A stretch of DNA of 64,000 nt, taken from NCBI RefSeq assembly GCF_000332235.1, contig NZ_CM001775.1:64713-128712 (forward strand), given 5' to 3'. The notes under the pieces were generated by a model, which saw nothing but the letters and a program-made list of their open reading frames with translations, was not told the origin of the DNA and ran no database searches. This DNA is from Geminocystis herdmanii PCC 6308. Lineage in GTDB: Bacteria > Cyanobacteriota > Cyanobacteriia > Cyanobacteriales > Cyanobacteriaceae. A program made the position numbers and the translations under genes. The stretch's first letter is position 1. Every line of letters starts with the position of its first letter. Shown one piece after another: positions 46,608-55,916 of the stretch.

Positions 46608-46683
46608 TAACTACTCACTCGTCAAAGTCCAAAAGATAGATATTCAAGATCATCAAATCAAAATCAACAATAAAATTTACAAT

Positions 46684-47652
46684 TTAACCAGAAAAATCTA
46701 AGATTAGCTGATTATTATTACTTATAAATTGGCTTTTTTCCTGTTGATTAAGATCATGTCCTAAAATTAATTTATGTTCAGTTATTCTTTGATTAATAAT
46801 ATCAATATATTTTTTTTCTTTCTCTATGCCAATATAATTTCTTTCAAGATTTAAACAAGCTAAAGCCGTCGAACCTGAACCCATAAAAGGATCTAAAACT
46901 ATGTTATTTTTATTTGTACTAGCCTTAATAATTCTTTCCATTAATTTAATCGGTTTTTGAGTAGGATGATAGCGTTTTTCTTGATAAAAATTCAAATCAT
47001 TCCAAACATCTGTTATGCCCATTTCAATATTAAATACTTGAGCAATATCTTCATAAGGACATTCAAATTTAAGAATTTTTTGTAACTTTTCCCACATTTC
47101 TTCCGTCGGAACTTGAGCTAAAATATTATTACCAGTATAAAGTGACCACATACCACCACCATTAGATTTAACACCTAATTTTTCATTAATTTCTAATGCT
47201 GTTATACCTAACTTTTTTTGTCTTTCTTTCAAAAGATTCTTAATAAAAGGACGACTATCATAAATAAAAAATAACAAACTTTCGGTAACATTAGGAAACA
47301 TTTTATAACCTTTTGTTGCTCTACCACTAATGGCTTGAATACCTTTATCAATAATTATTTGTTGCCTAAAATTAAAGCCTAATTTTATTAATGGTTCGTA
47401 TAAATAAAATAAATTTCTTAGATAACCAAATAAATATAAACTACCTGATAATTTAATGATTCTCGCTATATCAGGAAACCACTGTAAACACCATTGTAAA
47501 TAATCTTCTTCTGTACGCCATTGATAATCCCATTTTTGTTGTACTACTTTCCAATAAGGAGGATCTAATATTATTAAATCAACACTTCGATCAGGTATTT
47601 GTTGTAAAATTTTAAGAGAGTCTCCATGAATGATTTTATTAATATATTTCAT
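46684..47652 (-). CDS. N6-adenine/N4-cytosine DNA methyltransferase (beta class)
   Basis: The catalytic motif DPPYWK lies near residue 30 of the chosen protein, and the SAM motif DPFMGSGSTALACL is at the C-terminal side: the beta-class order. It should protect the target of the neighbouring MamI-like enzyme. I choose ATG 47650-47652 (323 aa). The frame stays open for 21 more codons to 47715, but those codons (LITPEIFKPVRYL) are a copy of the radical SAM gene's 5' end, so translation from that start would give a fusion. Confidence 0.9.
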   Translation of the reverse strand: MKYINKIIHGDSLKILQQIPDRSVDLIILDPPYWKVVQQKWDYQWRTEEDYLQWCLQWFPDIARIIKLSGSLYLFGYLRNLFYLYEPLIKLGFNFRQQIIIDKGIQAISGRATKGYKMFPNVTESLLFFIYDSRPFIKNLLKERQKKLGITALEINEKLGVKSNGGGMWSLYTGNNILAQVPTEEMWEKLQKILKFECPYEDIAQVFNIEMGITDVWNDLNFYQEKRYHPTQKPIKLMERIIKASTNKNNIVLDPFMGSGSTALACLNLERNYIGIEKEKKYIDIINQRITEHKLILGHDLNQQEKSQFISNNNQLILDFSG

Positions 47653-47715
47653 GTTTAAATAACGAACGGGTTTAAATATTTCTGGTGTAATTAGTAGATT
47701 AGGTTCGATCGACAT
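47653..47715 (-). repeat. extra copy of the radical SAM gene 5' end (copy M)
   Basis: ATG 47715 and 20 codons (ending LLITPEIFKPVRYLN) match the first codons of the radical SAM gene (45301-45360), including AATATTTCTGGTGTAATTA on the plus strand. It is joined in frame to the methyltransferase gene. Confidence 0.9.
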
Positions 47716-47879
47716 AATATAATTGTGTTTAAAAGATTTATATAAACTTGTTAAAATGTAATATGAAAAAGTGTTGGGGTTTAAATATTATCAGAAATAT
47801 CATGTAAATTCTTTGAATACTCAAAGAAAATAACGAAATCTATCATATCATACATAATTATCGGTGAGTTTGACGATCG

Positions 47880-48194
47880 ATGCAATTAGACAAAAACGCA
47901 ATTATTGCCAGAGAAAAACCGACTCAATACCTATTAATTCTTTTACCGAAAGATGATAAATCTAAATATTTAGAGAAAGGAGGTTATAATTTAAACAATT
48001 GGCAACAATTAGAAAAAGATTTAAAAGAGCAAATTTTAACTTTAAATGCTTATCCAACAAAAAAGACAAACTATGGACAAAAATATGAAATTGTTGGGAT
48101 ATTAAATTGTCTGAATGGAAAGCAATTAGAAATAAAAACTATTTGGATAGTTAGGGAATCTTTGACTCAATTTGTAGCTTTATTTCCAGCATAA
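47880..48194 (+). CDS. DUF6883-like protein (104 aa)
   Basis: The pattern QLDKNAIIAREKPTQYLLILLPKDDKSKYLEKGGYN and YEIVGILNCLNGKQLEIKTIW VRE fits DUF6883 proteins (from memory). These usually sit next to DUF4926 proteins, as here, and are thought to form a toxin-antitoxin-like pair. It lies between copy M and copy 3 of the radical SAM 5' end. Confidence 0.65.
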   Translation: MQLDKNAIIAREKPTQYLLILLPKDDKSKYLEKGGYNLNNWQQLEKDLKEQILTLNAYPTKKTNYGQKYEIVGILNCLNGKQLEIKTIWIVRESLTQFVALFPA

Positions 48195-48208
48195 AAGGAG
48201 GCTTTAGA

Positions 48209-48433
48209 ATGTTGTTACCATTATTTGCACAAGTAGAATTAACGGAAGATATACCAGAATATAACTTAAAAAAAGGTAGTGTTGGTATCATTGTCGAACA
48301 TTATCCCATGGGAGATAATCAGGAAGATGGCTATAGTATTGAAGGATTAATTTATCAAGATACTGTAGAAGTCTCTGAGTCTCAAATATCTTTAGTTACT
48401 GAAAAATCAACAGAAAATAAAGTTTTTGTTTAA
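48209..48433 (+). CDS. DUF4926-like protein (74 aa)
   Basis: The block LTEDIPEYNLKKGSVGIIVEHYP (30 residues in) and DTVEVSESQISLVTE fit DUF4926. The gene follows the DUF6883 gene by 14 bases and has an AAAGGAGG ribosome site. A decayed copy of its first ten codons is at 49452-49480. Confidence 0.7.
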   Translation: MLLPLFAQVELTEDIPEYNLKKGSVGIIVEHYPMGDNQEDGYSIEGLIYQDTVEVSESQISLVTEKSTENKVFV

Positions 48434-48489
48434 ATTTATTTAATCAATGAAAATAATTTCTGTAGATACTTGAATAGAAAAAATATCTC

Positions 48490-48544
48490 TACCTAAATAA
48501 CGATCGAGCTTCAATATTTCTGGTGTAATTAATATATCCATCAT
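48490..48544 (-). repeat. extra copy of the radical SAM gene 5' end (copy 3)
   Basis: On the minus strand ATG 48541 or 48544 leads into DILITPEILKLDRYLG, matching the gene's LITPEIFKPARYLG. The DNA shares AATATTTCTGGTGTAATTA with the native site and CGATCGAGCTTC with copy 4. It separates the DUF6883/DUF4926 module from the mazEF module. Confidence 0.85.
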
Positions 48545-48582
48545 TGTTGATGGTATTTTGTTATTATAATGTTATAACAGTT

Positions 48583-48840
48583 ATGAGTAAATTGAGAATG
48601 AAAACAAAAATTACAAAAATTGGTAATTCTCAAGGAATTATTATCCCTAAAAATATTGTTGAACAGTGTAAATTCAAAGACATAGTTAACCTTGAAGTGA
48701 GAGATAATTGTTTATTAGTTTCTCCTCAAAATCCCCGTCAGGGATGGGAAGAAGCAATTATGAGGGAGGGGGTTGATGATGAAATATTAATAGAAGATGC
48801 TTTAGAAAATAGTTGGGATGAGGAGGAATGGACTTGGTAG
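48583..48840 (+). CDS. mazE: MazE/AbrB-type antitoxin
   Basis: The N-terminal TKITKIGNSQGIIIPKNIVEQC is the AbrB/MazE swapped-hairpin DNA-binding fold. The C-terminal acidic tail (DALENSWDEEEWTW) is the toxin-binding part. I choose ATG 48583. Its stop lies 13 bases beyond the start of mazF, so the two genes overlap. Length is 85 aa. Confidence 0.88.
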   Translation: MSKLRMKTKITKIGNSQGIIIPKNIVEQCKFKDIVNLEVRDNCLLVSPQNPRQGWEEAIMREGVDDEILIEDALENSWDEEEWTW

Positions 48841-49284
48841 CTTATCCGAAAACAGGAGAAATATGGTTGGTTAATTTAGAGCCTACAATTGGTTCAGAAA
48901 TTAGAAAAACTCGCCCCGGTGTTATTGTTTCGCCCAATGAAACTAATCGGTTACTCAAAACTGTCATTATTGCACCACTCACCAGTACTATTAAAAATTA
49001 TCCTACGAGAGTTTCAATTTTTTTTCAATCACGACAAGGTATACTCATCAAGGTTATAATCTGATGTTGCAAAATGTACAGTTGCCTTTTGCCTACTTGC
49101 CTTTTGCCTACCTTCACCAAACTCAAGTTATACCCTCGCCAAGTATAGTATTACATTAGATCAAATTCGGGCTGTTGATAAATACAGATTATTACAAAAA
49201 TTAAGACTTCTTTCACAATTTACAAATAGTTTTAGATATTTTAGTTCAAATGTTTTCTTAAAGCGATCAGAAAATACCTTATAA
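48828..49284 (+). pseudogene. mazF: mazF toxin gene split by a ~106-base insertion
   Basis: Codons 1-71 (PKTGEIWLVNLEPTIGSEIRKTRPGVIVSP, IIAPLTSTIKNYPTRV and SRQG) are MazF. At 49041 the frame enters foreign DNA and stops at 49064. Real MazF sequence returns at 49147 (SITLDQIRAVDKYRLLQKL) and ends with a stop at 49282-49284. The insert (49041-49146) contains a 15-base tandem duplication (TTGCCTTTTGCCTAC) and shifts the frame. MazF is therefore probably inactive. Confidence 0.8.
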
Positions 49285-49334
49285 CGATCGAGCTTCAATA
49301 TTTCTGGTGTAATTAGTCTATCAGGTTCGATCGC
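49282..49334 (-). repeat. extra copy of the radical SAM gene 5' end (copy 4)
   Basis: The DNA matches the native site in AATATTTCTGGTGTAATTA and copy 3 in CGATCGAGCTTC. It begins at the last codon of the mazF remnant. It has lost the start codon (…EPDRLITPEILKLDRY on the minus strand). It is the outermost copy. Confidence 0.85.
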
Positions 49335-49419
49335 GCATCAAGAAAATATTGAAATTGTTATATCCCCAGAAGGAGAGATTTTTTAATGAAAATTACAAAC
49401 TATACTGATTGAAGCCTAC

Positions 49420-49480
49420 ACTCTACGAATGTGAGTGTATGGAGCGTCACAATGTTATTCCCATTATTCGCATTAACTTA
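49420..49480 (+). mobile_element. IS200/IS605 right-end-like hairpin followed by a DUF4926 remnant
   Basis: GAAGCCTACACTC...GTGAGTGTATGGAGCGTCAC (about 49411-49450) forms a hairpin like an IS200/IS605 right end (compare 7451-7496). Immediately after, at 49452-49480, ATGTTATTCCCATTATTCGC mirrors the first codons of the DUF4926 gene at 48209, then meets a stop. It suggests that a DUF4926 gene once stood here. Confidence 0.4.
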
Positions 49481-49530
49481 ACCTGAGTTCGATATAAAAT
49501 ATTGGACAATGAGTAAAAGCTATTTTAAAC

Positions 49531-49555
49531 TCACCCCTCTCCTGTGGGAGAGGTG
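49531..49555 (-). terminator. hairpin downstream of pntA
   Basis: On the minus strand TCACCTCTCC...GGAGAGGGGTGA forms a strong stem 28 bases after the pntA stop. There is only a weak T-run, but it is well placed for termination; the sequence is also a common repeat. Confidence 0.55.
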
Positions 49556-49582
49556 AATTTTGATAGGATTCTCAATTCTGGG

Positions 49583-51166
49583 TTATCTGCGGAACATTTT
49601 TAACATTCTTTGGGTTACTAAAAATCCTCCTGAAATGTTAATTGTACCAACTAAAATGGCGATCGCACCTAAGATACTGGTAATTGAGCCAGATTCCCCC
49701 GAAATCTGCAACATTCCCCCGATGATAATGATGCCACTGATAGCATTAGTAACACTCATAAGAGGAGTATGTAAAGCAGGGCTTACATTCCAAATCACCT
49801 GCCAACCCACAAAAACCGCAAGGATAAACACGGTAAAATGAGACAAGAAAGACTCAGGCGCACCAATACCCACTCCGATTAAAGCTAAAACCGCTAAAAT
49901 TGCCCATAATAAACCACTATTGCTTTTTTTCTTCTGTTTACTCTCAGAAGTAACGATTTTCGCTTCTGGAGTTACCGTTGTGGTGGGAGAAGGTTGCGCA
50001 ATTTTGGGAGGGGGGAAGGTAATATCTCCTTGATAGGTGACTAATGCACCTCGAATTACTTCGTCTTCAAGGTTAACAGTAAACTTGTCGTTACCTCCCA
50101 TATCCTTGAGGAGATGCCATAAATTTGTACCATAAAGTTGACTAGATTGACTTGCCATGCGACTGGGTAAATCCGTTAAGCCGATAATCGTTACTCCTTC
50201 ATATTTATAAATTTCGTGGGGTTTTGTCACCTCACAGTTACCACCTTGTTCTGATGCTAAGTCAACAATTACCGAACCTTGAGTCATGCTACGCACCATT
50301 TCTTCTGTGATGAGTTTGGGTGCTGGTTTCCCCGGAATTAGGGCGGTAGTGATAATTATATCAACTTCTTGAGCTTGTTCGGCAAAAAGAGCCATTTCCG
50401 CTTCGATAAACTCCTTACTCATGGTTTTAGCATAACCGCCTTCCCCTGAGCCGTCTTCGGCAAATTCCAATTCTAAAAATTCTCCCCCTAAACTCTCAAT
50501 TTGCTCTTTTACTACCAGTCTAGTATCAAATGCTCGTACGATCGCACCTAAACTTTTAGCCGCACCAATGGCGGATAAACCTGCAACTCCTGCACCAATG
50601 ACTAAGACTTTGGCGGGAGGCACTTTTCCGGCTGCCGTAATTTGCCCGGTAAAAAACCTCCCGAAGTTGTTAGCCGCTTCGATGACTGCCCTATATCCTG
50701 CTATATTTGCCATGCTAGATAAAGCATCGAGTTTTTGAGCCCGACTGATACGAGGCACTGCATCCATAGCGAAAACTGTTGCGCCTTTTTCCTTTAATTG
50801 TGCCAATAATTCTCCATTTTGGGCAGGATATATGAAACTAATCAGGGTTTTATGTTCATTTAATAAGTTTACTTCTTCTGGTTCGGGGGGGCGCACTTTT
50901 AAGATAATATCCCCTTCCTGCCATAATTCTTCTCGATTATGAACAATTTTACACCCTATTTCTTCGTAAGCTCGATCGACAAAACTAGCTTTTTCCCCTG
51001 CGCCTGATTCTACTAACACGGTAAAACCTAGTTTTTGCAGTTTCGTGGCGGTGTCTGGAGTTGCCGATACTCGACACTCGTTAGGGTAAATTTCTTTGGG
51101 AATCGCTATTTTTAATGATGTTACTTTTGATATTTCTTGTTTCTCGTTGGTGAGAGTTGCTGTCAT
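49583..51166 (-). CDS. pntA: NAD(P) transhydrogenase subunit alpha (fused alpha1/alpha2)
   Basis: The N-terminal two-thirds bind NAD(H): [21 protein letters not shown], the [18 protein letters not shown] loop and [18 protein letters not shown]. The C-terminal third has three to four spans ([37 protein letters not shown], ...). It is the fused form (527 aa) rather than separate alpha1 and alpha2. The beta subunit gene is not in this window. The enzyme transfers hydride between NADH and NADP using the proton gradient. Confidence 0.95.
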   Translation of the reverse strand: MTATLTNEKQEISKVTSLKIAIPKEIYPNECRVSATPDTATKLQKLGFTVLVESGAGEKASFVDRAYEEIGCKIVHNREELWQEGDIILKVRPPEPEEVNLLNEHKTLISFIYPAQNGELLAQLKEKGATVFAMDAVPRISRAQKLDALSSMANIAGYRAVIEAANNFGRFFTGQITAAGKVPPAKVLVIGAGVAGLSAIGAAKSLGAIVRAFDTRLVVKEQIESLGGEFLELEFAEDGSGEGGYAKTMSKEFIEAEMALFAEQAQEVDIIITTALIPGKPAPKLITEEMVRSMTQGSVIVDLASEQGGNCEVTKPHEIYKYEGVTIIGLTDLPSRMASQSSQLYGTNLWHLLKDMGGNDKFTVNLEDEVIRGALVTYQGDITFPPPKIAQPSPTTTVTPEAKIVTSESKQKKKSNSGLLWAILAVLALIGVGIGAPESFLSHFTVFILAVFVGWQVIWNVSPALHTPLMSVTNAISGIIIIGGMLQISGESGSITSILGAIAILVGTINISGGFLVTQRMLKMFRR

Positions 51167-51636
51167 AATCTTTTCTTATTTTGATTTATTTTTTCACGCA
51201 CAGGAGCAAAAGGTTTACAAGGTTTACAAAGTTTGCTTTCTTCTTTACTCTTATATTTGCATAGTAAGATCATTATTCGATTTTGGAACTGAATTTAAAC
51301 TTATCTTCGTATTTAAAGGTTTTTTTTTACAATTCTTTACTTTTTTTCAGTATTTTTTTGAATGTATGTTTAATTACAGAACACATTTATAAGAGTTTTT
51401 GATGAGGTGACTATTGATGATTTATTCTGTTAACTGATGTTACACAGTCAAAAGAGATATTAATAGTTTCAGAGGTTGAGTGGGAAGAAAAGATTAGGGG
51501 AGGCTAAGGCTAATTATACTAAGTCGATCGATTACGGTAATTATTACTATTCCCGATGATAACTTAACAATATAAGGACTAAAAAGTCATAATTAATTAA
51601 AATAAGTGGATTAATTATTACCTTATTAACAAGATT
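51167..51636. other. 470-base gap between divergent pntA and fumC
   Basis: AT-rich, no coding-quality frame. AAAGGTTTACAAGGTTTACAAAG (around 51210) holds two copies of GGTTTACAA and may be a regulatory direct repeat for pntA, but nothing more can be said. Confidence 0.35.
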
Positions 51637-53043
51637 ATGACTCAGACAAATAAAAATACTCGTATCGAAAAAGATAGCATGGGGGAAATTGCGGTACAAT
51701 GCGATCGATACTGGGGCGCACAAACGCAACGATCGATACATTATTTTTCTATAGGGGAAGATAAAATGCCCCTAGAAGTAATCAAAGCCCTTGCCATAGT
51801 CAAAAAAGCCTCCGCTATGACTAATAACGAGTTGGGAGTATTATCCACAGAAAAAACCCAACTGATAACCCAAGTCGCTGATGAAATTATCGCAGGAAAA
51901 TTAGATGATCATTTTCCCCTTTATGTATGGATGACAGGAAGCGGTACACAATCGAATATGAATGTTAACGAAGTCATCGCTAACCGTGCCATTGAAATAG
52001 CAGGAGGAGAGTTGGGCAGTAAAAACCCCATTCACCCTAACGATGATGTCAATAAGTCACAATCTTCTAACGATGTCTTTCCTACTGCCATGAATATAGC
52101 AGTTTCGATCGCAATTCATGAGCGTTTAATCCCCAAAGTCACAAAATTAAGAAACGCATTGCAGGAAAAAGCCCAAGCATGGCAAGAAATTATTAAAATT
52201 GGAAGAACTCACTTACAAGATGCAGTACCCCTAAGTTTAGGGCAGGAATTTTCGGGCTATGTAGGGATGTTAGACGATAATTTAACTAGAATAAATCAAG
52301 CCTTACCCCACATTTATCAATTAGCCTTAGGGGGCACAGCTTTAGGCACAGGTATCAATGCGCCAGTGGGTTTTCCCTCGAAATCTGCTGAATGTATCGC
52401 CAAATTAACGGGTTTACCCTTCGTTACAGCACCAAATAAATTTACCGTCATGGGCGCTCATGATGCTATGGTGATGTTAAGCTCCACCCTTAAAACCCTT
52501 GCTTGTTCATTGTATAAGATAGCTAATGATATTCGTTTGTTAGCTTGTGGACCTAGGGCGGGATTTAATGAGCTACAATTACCAGAAAATGAACCCGGAT
52601 CGTCTATAATGCCGGGTAAGGTAAACCCCACCCAGTGCGAAGCCTTAGCTATGGTGGCGGTGCAAGTTATGGGTTATGATACAGCGGTGAGTTTTGCTGG
52701 TGCTAGTGGTATCTTAGACATGAATGTTTATAAACCCATGATGGTTTACAATGTTCTGCAATCTATCAAAATTTTAGCCGATAGCTGTAATAACTTTACC
52801 GACTTTACCGTTAAGGATATGACTCCTAATCTCCCCAGAATTGAAGAATTAGTTAATCAATCTTTGATGTTAGTTACCGCCCTTAGCCCTAGTATCGGTT
52901 ATGATAAAGCCTCTAAAATTGCTCATTTAGCCCATAAAAAACATCTGACTCTTAAACAAGCTACCCTTGAGTTAGGTTATCTTACCTCTGAGGAGTTCGA
53001 TCGAGCTATCGATTTACGACAAATGGCTTACCCACACAAGTAA
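51637..53043 (+). CDS. fumC: fumarate hydratase class II
   Basis: FumC hydrates fumarate to malate. The superfamily signature [13 protein letters not shown], the substrate loop [18 protein letters not shown] and [13 protein letters not shown] are present; HTHLQDA-type ([14 protein letters not shown]) residues follow. It resembles aspartate ammonia-lyases too, but the [14 protein letters not shown]-terminus favours fumarase. Length 468 aa. It is divergent from pntA. Confidence 0.93.
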   Translation: MTQTNKNTRIEKDSMGEIAVQCDRYWGAQTQRSIHYFSIGEDKMPLEVIKALAIVKKASAMTNNELGVLSTEKTQLITQVADEIIAGKLDDHFPLYVWMTGSGTQSNMNVNEVIANRAIEIAGGELGSKNPIHPNDDVNKSQSSNDVFPTAMNIAVSIAIHERLIPKVTKLRNALQEKAQAWQEIIKIGRTHLQDAVPLSLGQEFSGYVGMLDDNLTRINQALPHIYQLALGGTALGTGINAPVGFPSKSAECIAKLTGLPFVTAPNKFTVMGAHDAMVMLSSTLKTLACSLYKIANDIRLLACGPRAGFNELQLPENEPGSSIMPGKVNPTQCEALAMVAVQVMGYDTAVSFAGASGILDMNVYKPMMVYNVLQSIKILADSCNNFTDFTVKDMTPNLPRIEELVNQSLMLVTALSPSIGYDKASKIAHLAHKKHLTLKQATLELGYLTSEEFDRAIDLRQMAYPHK

Positions 53044-53129
53044 TGGAGAATGGAGAATTGAAAATGGAGAATTGAAAAAATTTTAGTCACTTTAGCAGAC
53101 TATAAGCCATAAAATTTATTTCTTGGTGG

Positions 53130-53200
53130 ATTGTTGATTAACACCCTAACACCCTAACTGCCTAACTCCCTAACTGCCTAACTTCCCAACTTCCCAACAG
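53130..53200. repeat. CCCTAACTGCCTAACT tandem repeat
   Basis: Seven-base units (CACCCTAA/CTGCCTAA) in tandem between fumC and the UPF0104 gene; a short tandem repeat typical of this genome. Confidence 0.7.
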
Positions 53201-53231
53201 CCACTTCAAACTAAAGATAAAAATATTGCCA

Positions 53232-54179
53232 ATGCAAACTAAGTCACTTATCAAATATATTCGTCAAGGGATACCCATTTTATTCATTCTCATCTTATTT
53301 TCTTTCTCCATCATGGCGATCGTATCGGAACTGAAAAAAGATAGTATAGAGTCAGTGTGGCTATATCTTAAAAGTATTCCCCATTGGCACAAACTAACCG
53401 CCCTCGCCATGACAATTTTAGGCTATGGATTAATGACAGGGTATGATTTACTGGGATTTGCCCATATTCGACAAAAACTCTCCCCCCTCAAAGTCGCTTT
53501 TACTGCTTTTATCAGTTATGCCATTGGTAATACCGTTGGTTTTAGTGTCCTTTCTGGTACAGCAATCCGTTATCATTATTACGGTTTAGCAGGAGTTTCT
53601 CAAGTCAAAATCGCTGAATTAATTATCTTCACTCATCTTACTTTCTGGTTAGGATTATTAAGTATCAGTGGCGTAGTATCATTAGTTGATCCTTTAACTT
53701 TACCTAGTACTCTTAAACTACCTTTTGACTCTATCCATCCCCTAGGGTATATTTTTCTTTCCCTCGTCTTAATCTATTTTATCCTCAGTGTCACCCTTAA
53801 ACATTCCATTAAGTTGAAAGAAGAAGAAATTACTTTCCCAAAACCTATTATTTCGATCGGTACAATTGTAGTCGCAGGTTTAGATTGGGGATTAGCCGCA
53901 GGAGTACTCTATTTATTATTACCTGTAAGTAATTCCATGACTTATATCGGCTTTTTCGGTATTTATATCATAGCCTTAACCGCAGGTTTAATCAGCAATG
54001 TACCCGGTGGGTTGGGAGTATTTGAAACTGTAATGTTATATCTGCGTCCTCAATCTGTTTCCCCTTCCGATATGTTAGGAGGATTAATCGCCTATCGCAT
54101 CGTTTATTTTTTCATTCCCCTGATTGTTGCGTTAGTTTTAATTGGTATTCAAGCATGGAAGACAAAAAATAAGTTATGA
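53232..54179 (+). CDS. UPF0104 / lysylphosphatidylglycerol synthase-type membrane protein
   Basis: About eight membrane spans are seen, together with the family phrases SYAIGNTVGFSVLSGTAIRYHYYG and LISNVPGGLGVFETVMLYL. Length (315 aa) is right for the membrane domain without the soluble synthase part. A role in phospholipid flipping or lipid modification is the family guess. I choose ATG 53232 over TTG 53226. Confidence 0.85.
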   Translation: MQTKSLIKYIRQGIPILFILILFSFSIMAIVSELKKDSIESVWLYLKSIPHWHKLTALAMTILGYGLMTGYDLLGFAHIRQKLSPLKVAFTAFISYAIGNTVGFSVLSGTAIRYHYYGLAGVSQVKIAELIIFTHLTFWLGLLSISGVVSLVDPLTLPSTLKLPFDSIHPLGYIFLSLVLIYFILSVTLKHSIKLKEEEITFPKPIISIGTIVVAGLDWGLAAGVLYLLLPVSNSMTYIGFFGIYIIALTAGLISNVPGGLGVFETVMLYLRPQSVSPSDMLGGLIAYRIVYFFIPLIVALVLIGIQAWKTKNKL

Positions 54180-54271
54180 CGTGACTTTTATCATCTTTCA
54201 TAAATTAATTTTGGGTAAATTGTTAATTTTAAAGAAGAAATAGAGTTATAAATCTCCAAGAAATTTATCAA

Positions 54272-54364
54272 TTAATAATTACCTGTTAAAACTTTTTTAC
54301 ATCGATCGCAGATCAAAGGTTCATCGTTAAAAGTACCCACTGTGGTAAAATAGTTCCAGCATTT
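54272..54364 (-). pseudogene. copy of the ileS 3' end (copy i)
   Basis: The minus strand encodes [23 protein letters not shown] and VLTGNY then a stop, matching the last ~30 codons of ileS (58325-58418). The match begins inside the CxxC of the zinc finger and ends at the stop. It lies directly next to the HTH gene at 54363 and marks the left edge of the restriction-modification module. Confidence 0.88.
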
Positions 54365-54563
54365 ATTGCTTAAAAATAGCAGAATATAAATCATTGAAAT
54401 CACACTTATATAAGTCAAGTAATTTCTTGATTTGATCAAGGCGTAATTTTGGTATAGTTTTGCCATATTCCCAATTTCTAACAGTGGACTCTGCAACACC
54501 GACAACACTAGCTACTTCCACAGTTTTTAATCCTTGTTTTTTCCTTAACTCTCTTATATTCAT
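54363..54563 (-). CDS. XRE-type HTH regulator of the restriction-modification system
   Basis: The 66-aa product (NIRELRKKQGLKTVEVASVVGVAESTVRNWEYGK) is an HTH protein of controller type. It is divergent from the methyltransferase gene and ends at the boundary of ileS copy i. It may control the restriction gene or the methyltransferase. Confidence 0.85.
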   Translation of the reverse strand: MNIRELRKKQGLKTVEVASVVGVAESTVRNWEYGKTIPKLRLDQIKKLLDLYKCDFNDLYSAIFKQ

Positions 54564-54632
54564 TCTGTCTGATTGACTTTTGCTAACCAGTTAGCTATTA
54601 TAATTAGCAAAGTTTATTTAGTCAAATTGAAT

Positions 54633-55916
54633 ATGAGTTCCAAAAAAAGAATTTTATCTTTATTTTCTGGTTGCGGTGGAATGGATTTAGGTATGGAAGG
54701 AAATTTTTGGATTCATCAAGACTTTATTAATGAAAAAATACACCCTAATTGGATTGTCGATCGAAATAAAAACTTAGTCAAATTAGCTAAAACTTCTTTT
54801 CAAACAGTATTTGCTAATGATATTGAAATTAGTGCAAAAAATGCTTGGTTATCTTACTTTAAAAAAGATATTTTTCACTTAGAAAGTATTGTTAATTTAG
54901 TGGAGCAATATGAAAGAGAAGAATTTGAATTTCCGAAAAATATAGATATATTAACAGGTGGTTTTCCTTGTCAAGATTTTAGTGTTTCAGGAAAAAGAAA
55001 AGGCTTAAATTCTCATAAAAATCATGATGGTAATTATTTAGAGGAAAAAACTCAAGATAATCTTAAAAATAGAGGAATGCTTTATTATTGGATGAAAAAA
55101 GTTATTGAAATTACTCAACCTAAAATCTTTATTGCAGAAAACGTTAAGGGTTTAAATTCTTTATCCACAGTTAAAGATAAAATAGAATCAGATTTTAAAT
55201 CTATTAACAATCATGGTTATTTAGTTTTTTCACAACTACTTTACGCTCCCGATTATGGTATCCCCCAAACTAGAGAAAGATTATTTTTTATCGGTATTAA
55301 TAAACGATATTTAAATCAAAAATGGTTACAATTTCCTAATATAAAATATTTAATTAATCCTTTTCCAGAAATAACTCATTTTAATGCACCAAATAGTATT
55401 ATACATAATAATTTATTAAAAACTTATTCTACAGTAAGATCGGCTTTATATGGACTTTTAGAACCAGAAGAAGAAAAAAAAGATCAAGCTCAAATAAGAT
55501 ATTCTAAAGCTAAATTTTACGGTAAAACTCAAGGACAAATAGAGGTAAATTTAGATGGATTAAGCCCGACAATTAGAGCTGAACATCATGGTAATATAGA
55601 ATTTAGGAGACTATCTTTGGAATTAGGAGGACGTTATCAGGATGAGTTAAATTGTGGAAAAAAAATGAGACGTTTAACAGTGAGAGAATGTGCAAGAATT
55701 CAAACTTTTCCTGATGATTATGAGTTTGTAAGAGATAGTAAAATTTCCCCGACTAATTCTCCAATTTCTGCTAGTAAGGCTTATAAATTAATTGGCAATG
55801 CAGTACCTCCTTTATTGAGTTATCATATTGCTATGAAATTAGAATCTATTTGGGATAATTTGTTTAATTATGATCAATCAGTTCATTTAACACAAAAAAT
55901 ATCTAGTATTTTTTAA
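54633..55916 (+). CDS. C5-cytosine DNA methyltransferase (type II)
   Basis: Motif I is FSGCGGMDLG, motif IV GGFPCQDFSVSG with the catalytic Cys, motif VI ENVKG, motif VIII QTRERLFFIGI, and motif X LIGNAVPPLLSYHIA. I choose ATG 54633; the frame is open to 54573 but the conserved start is SSKKRILSLFSG. Length is 427 aa. It is convergent with the restriction gene and overlaps it by four bases. Confidence 0.95.
   Translation: MSSKKRILSLFSGCGGMDLGMEGNFWIHQDFINEKIHPNWIVDRNKNLVKLAKTSFQTVFANDIEISAKNAWLSYFKKDIFHLESIVNLVEQYEREEFEFPKNIDILTGGFPCQDFSVSGKRKGLNSHKNHDGNYLEEKTQDNLKNRGMLYYWMKKVIEITQPKIFIAENVKGLNSLSTVKDKIESDFKSINNHGYLVFSQLLYAPDYGIPQTRERLFFIGINKRYLNQKWLQFPNIKYLINPFPEITHFNAPNSIIHNNLLKTYSTVRSALYGLLEPEEEKKDQAQIRYSKAKFYGKTQGQIEVNLDGLSPTIRAEHHGNIEFRRLSLELGGRYQDELNCGKKMRRLTVRECARIQTFPDDYEFVRDSKISPTNSPISASKAYKLIGNAVPPLLSYHIAMKLESIWDNLFNYDQSVHLTQKISSIF

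Noticed and set aside
48440..48544. 34-codon minus-strand frame beginning in copy 3
   Set aside because: It is the gene-end copy followed by unrelated sequence; no evidence of translation.
54272..54508. A 78-codon minus-strand frame ending like IleS
   Set aside because: Only the last ~30 codons are ileS-derived; the rest is the other frame of the HTH gene. I annotate the copy alone.
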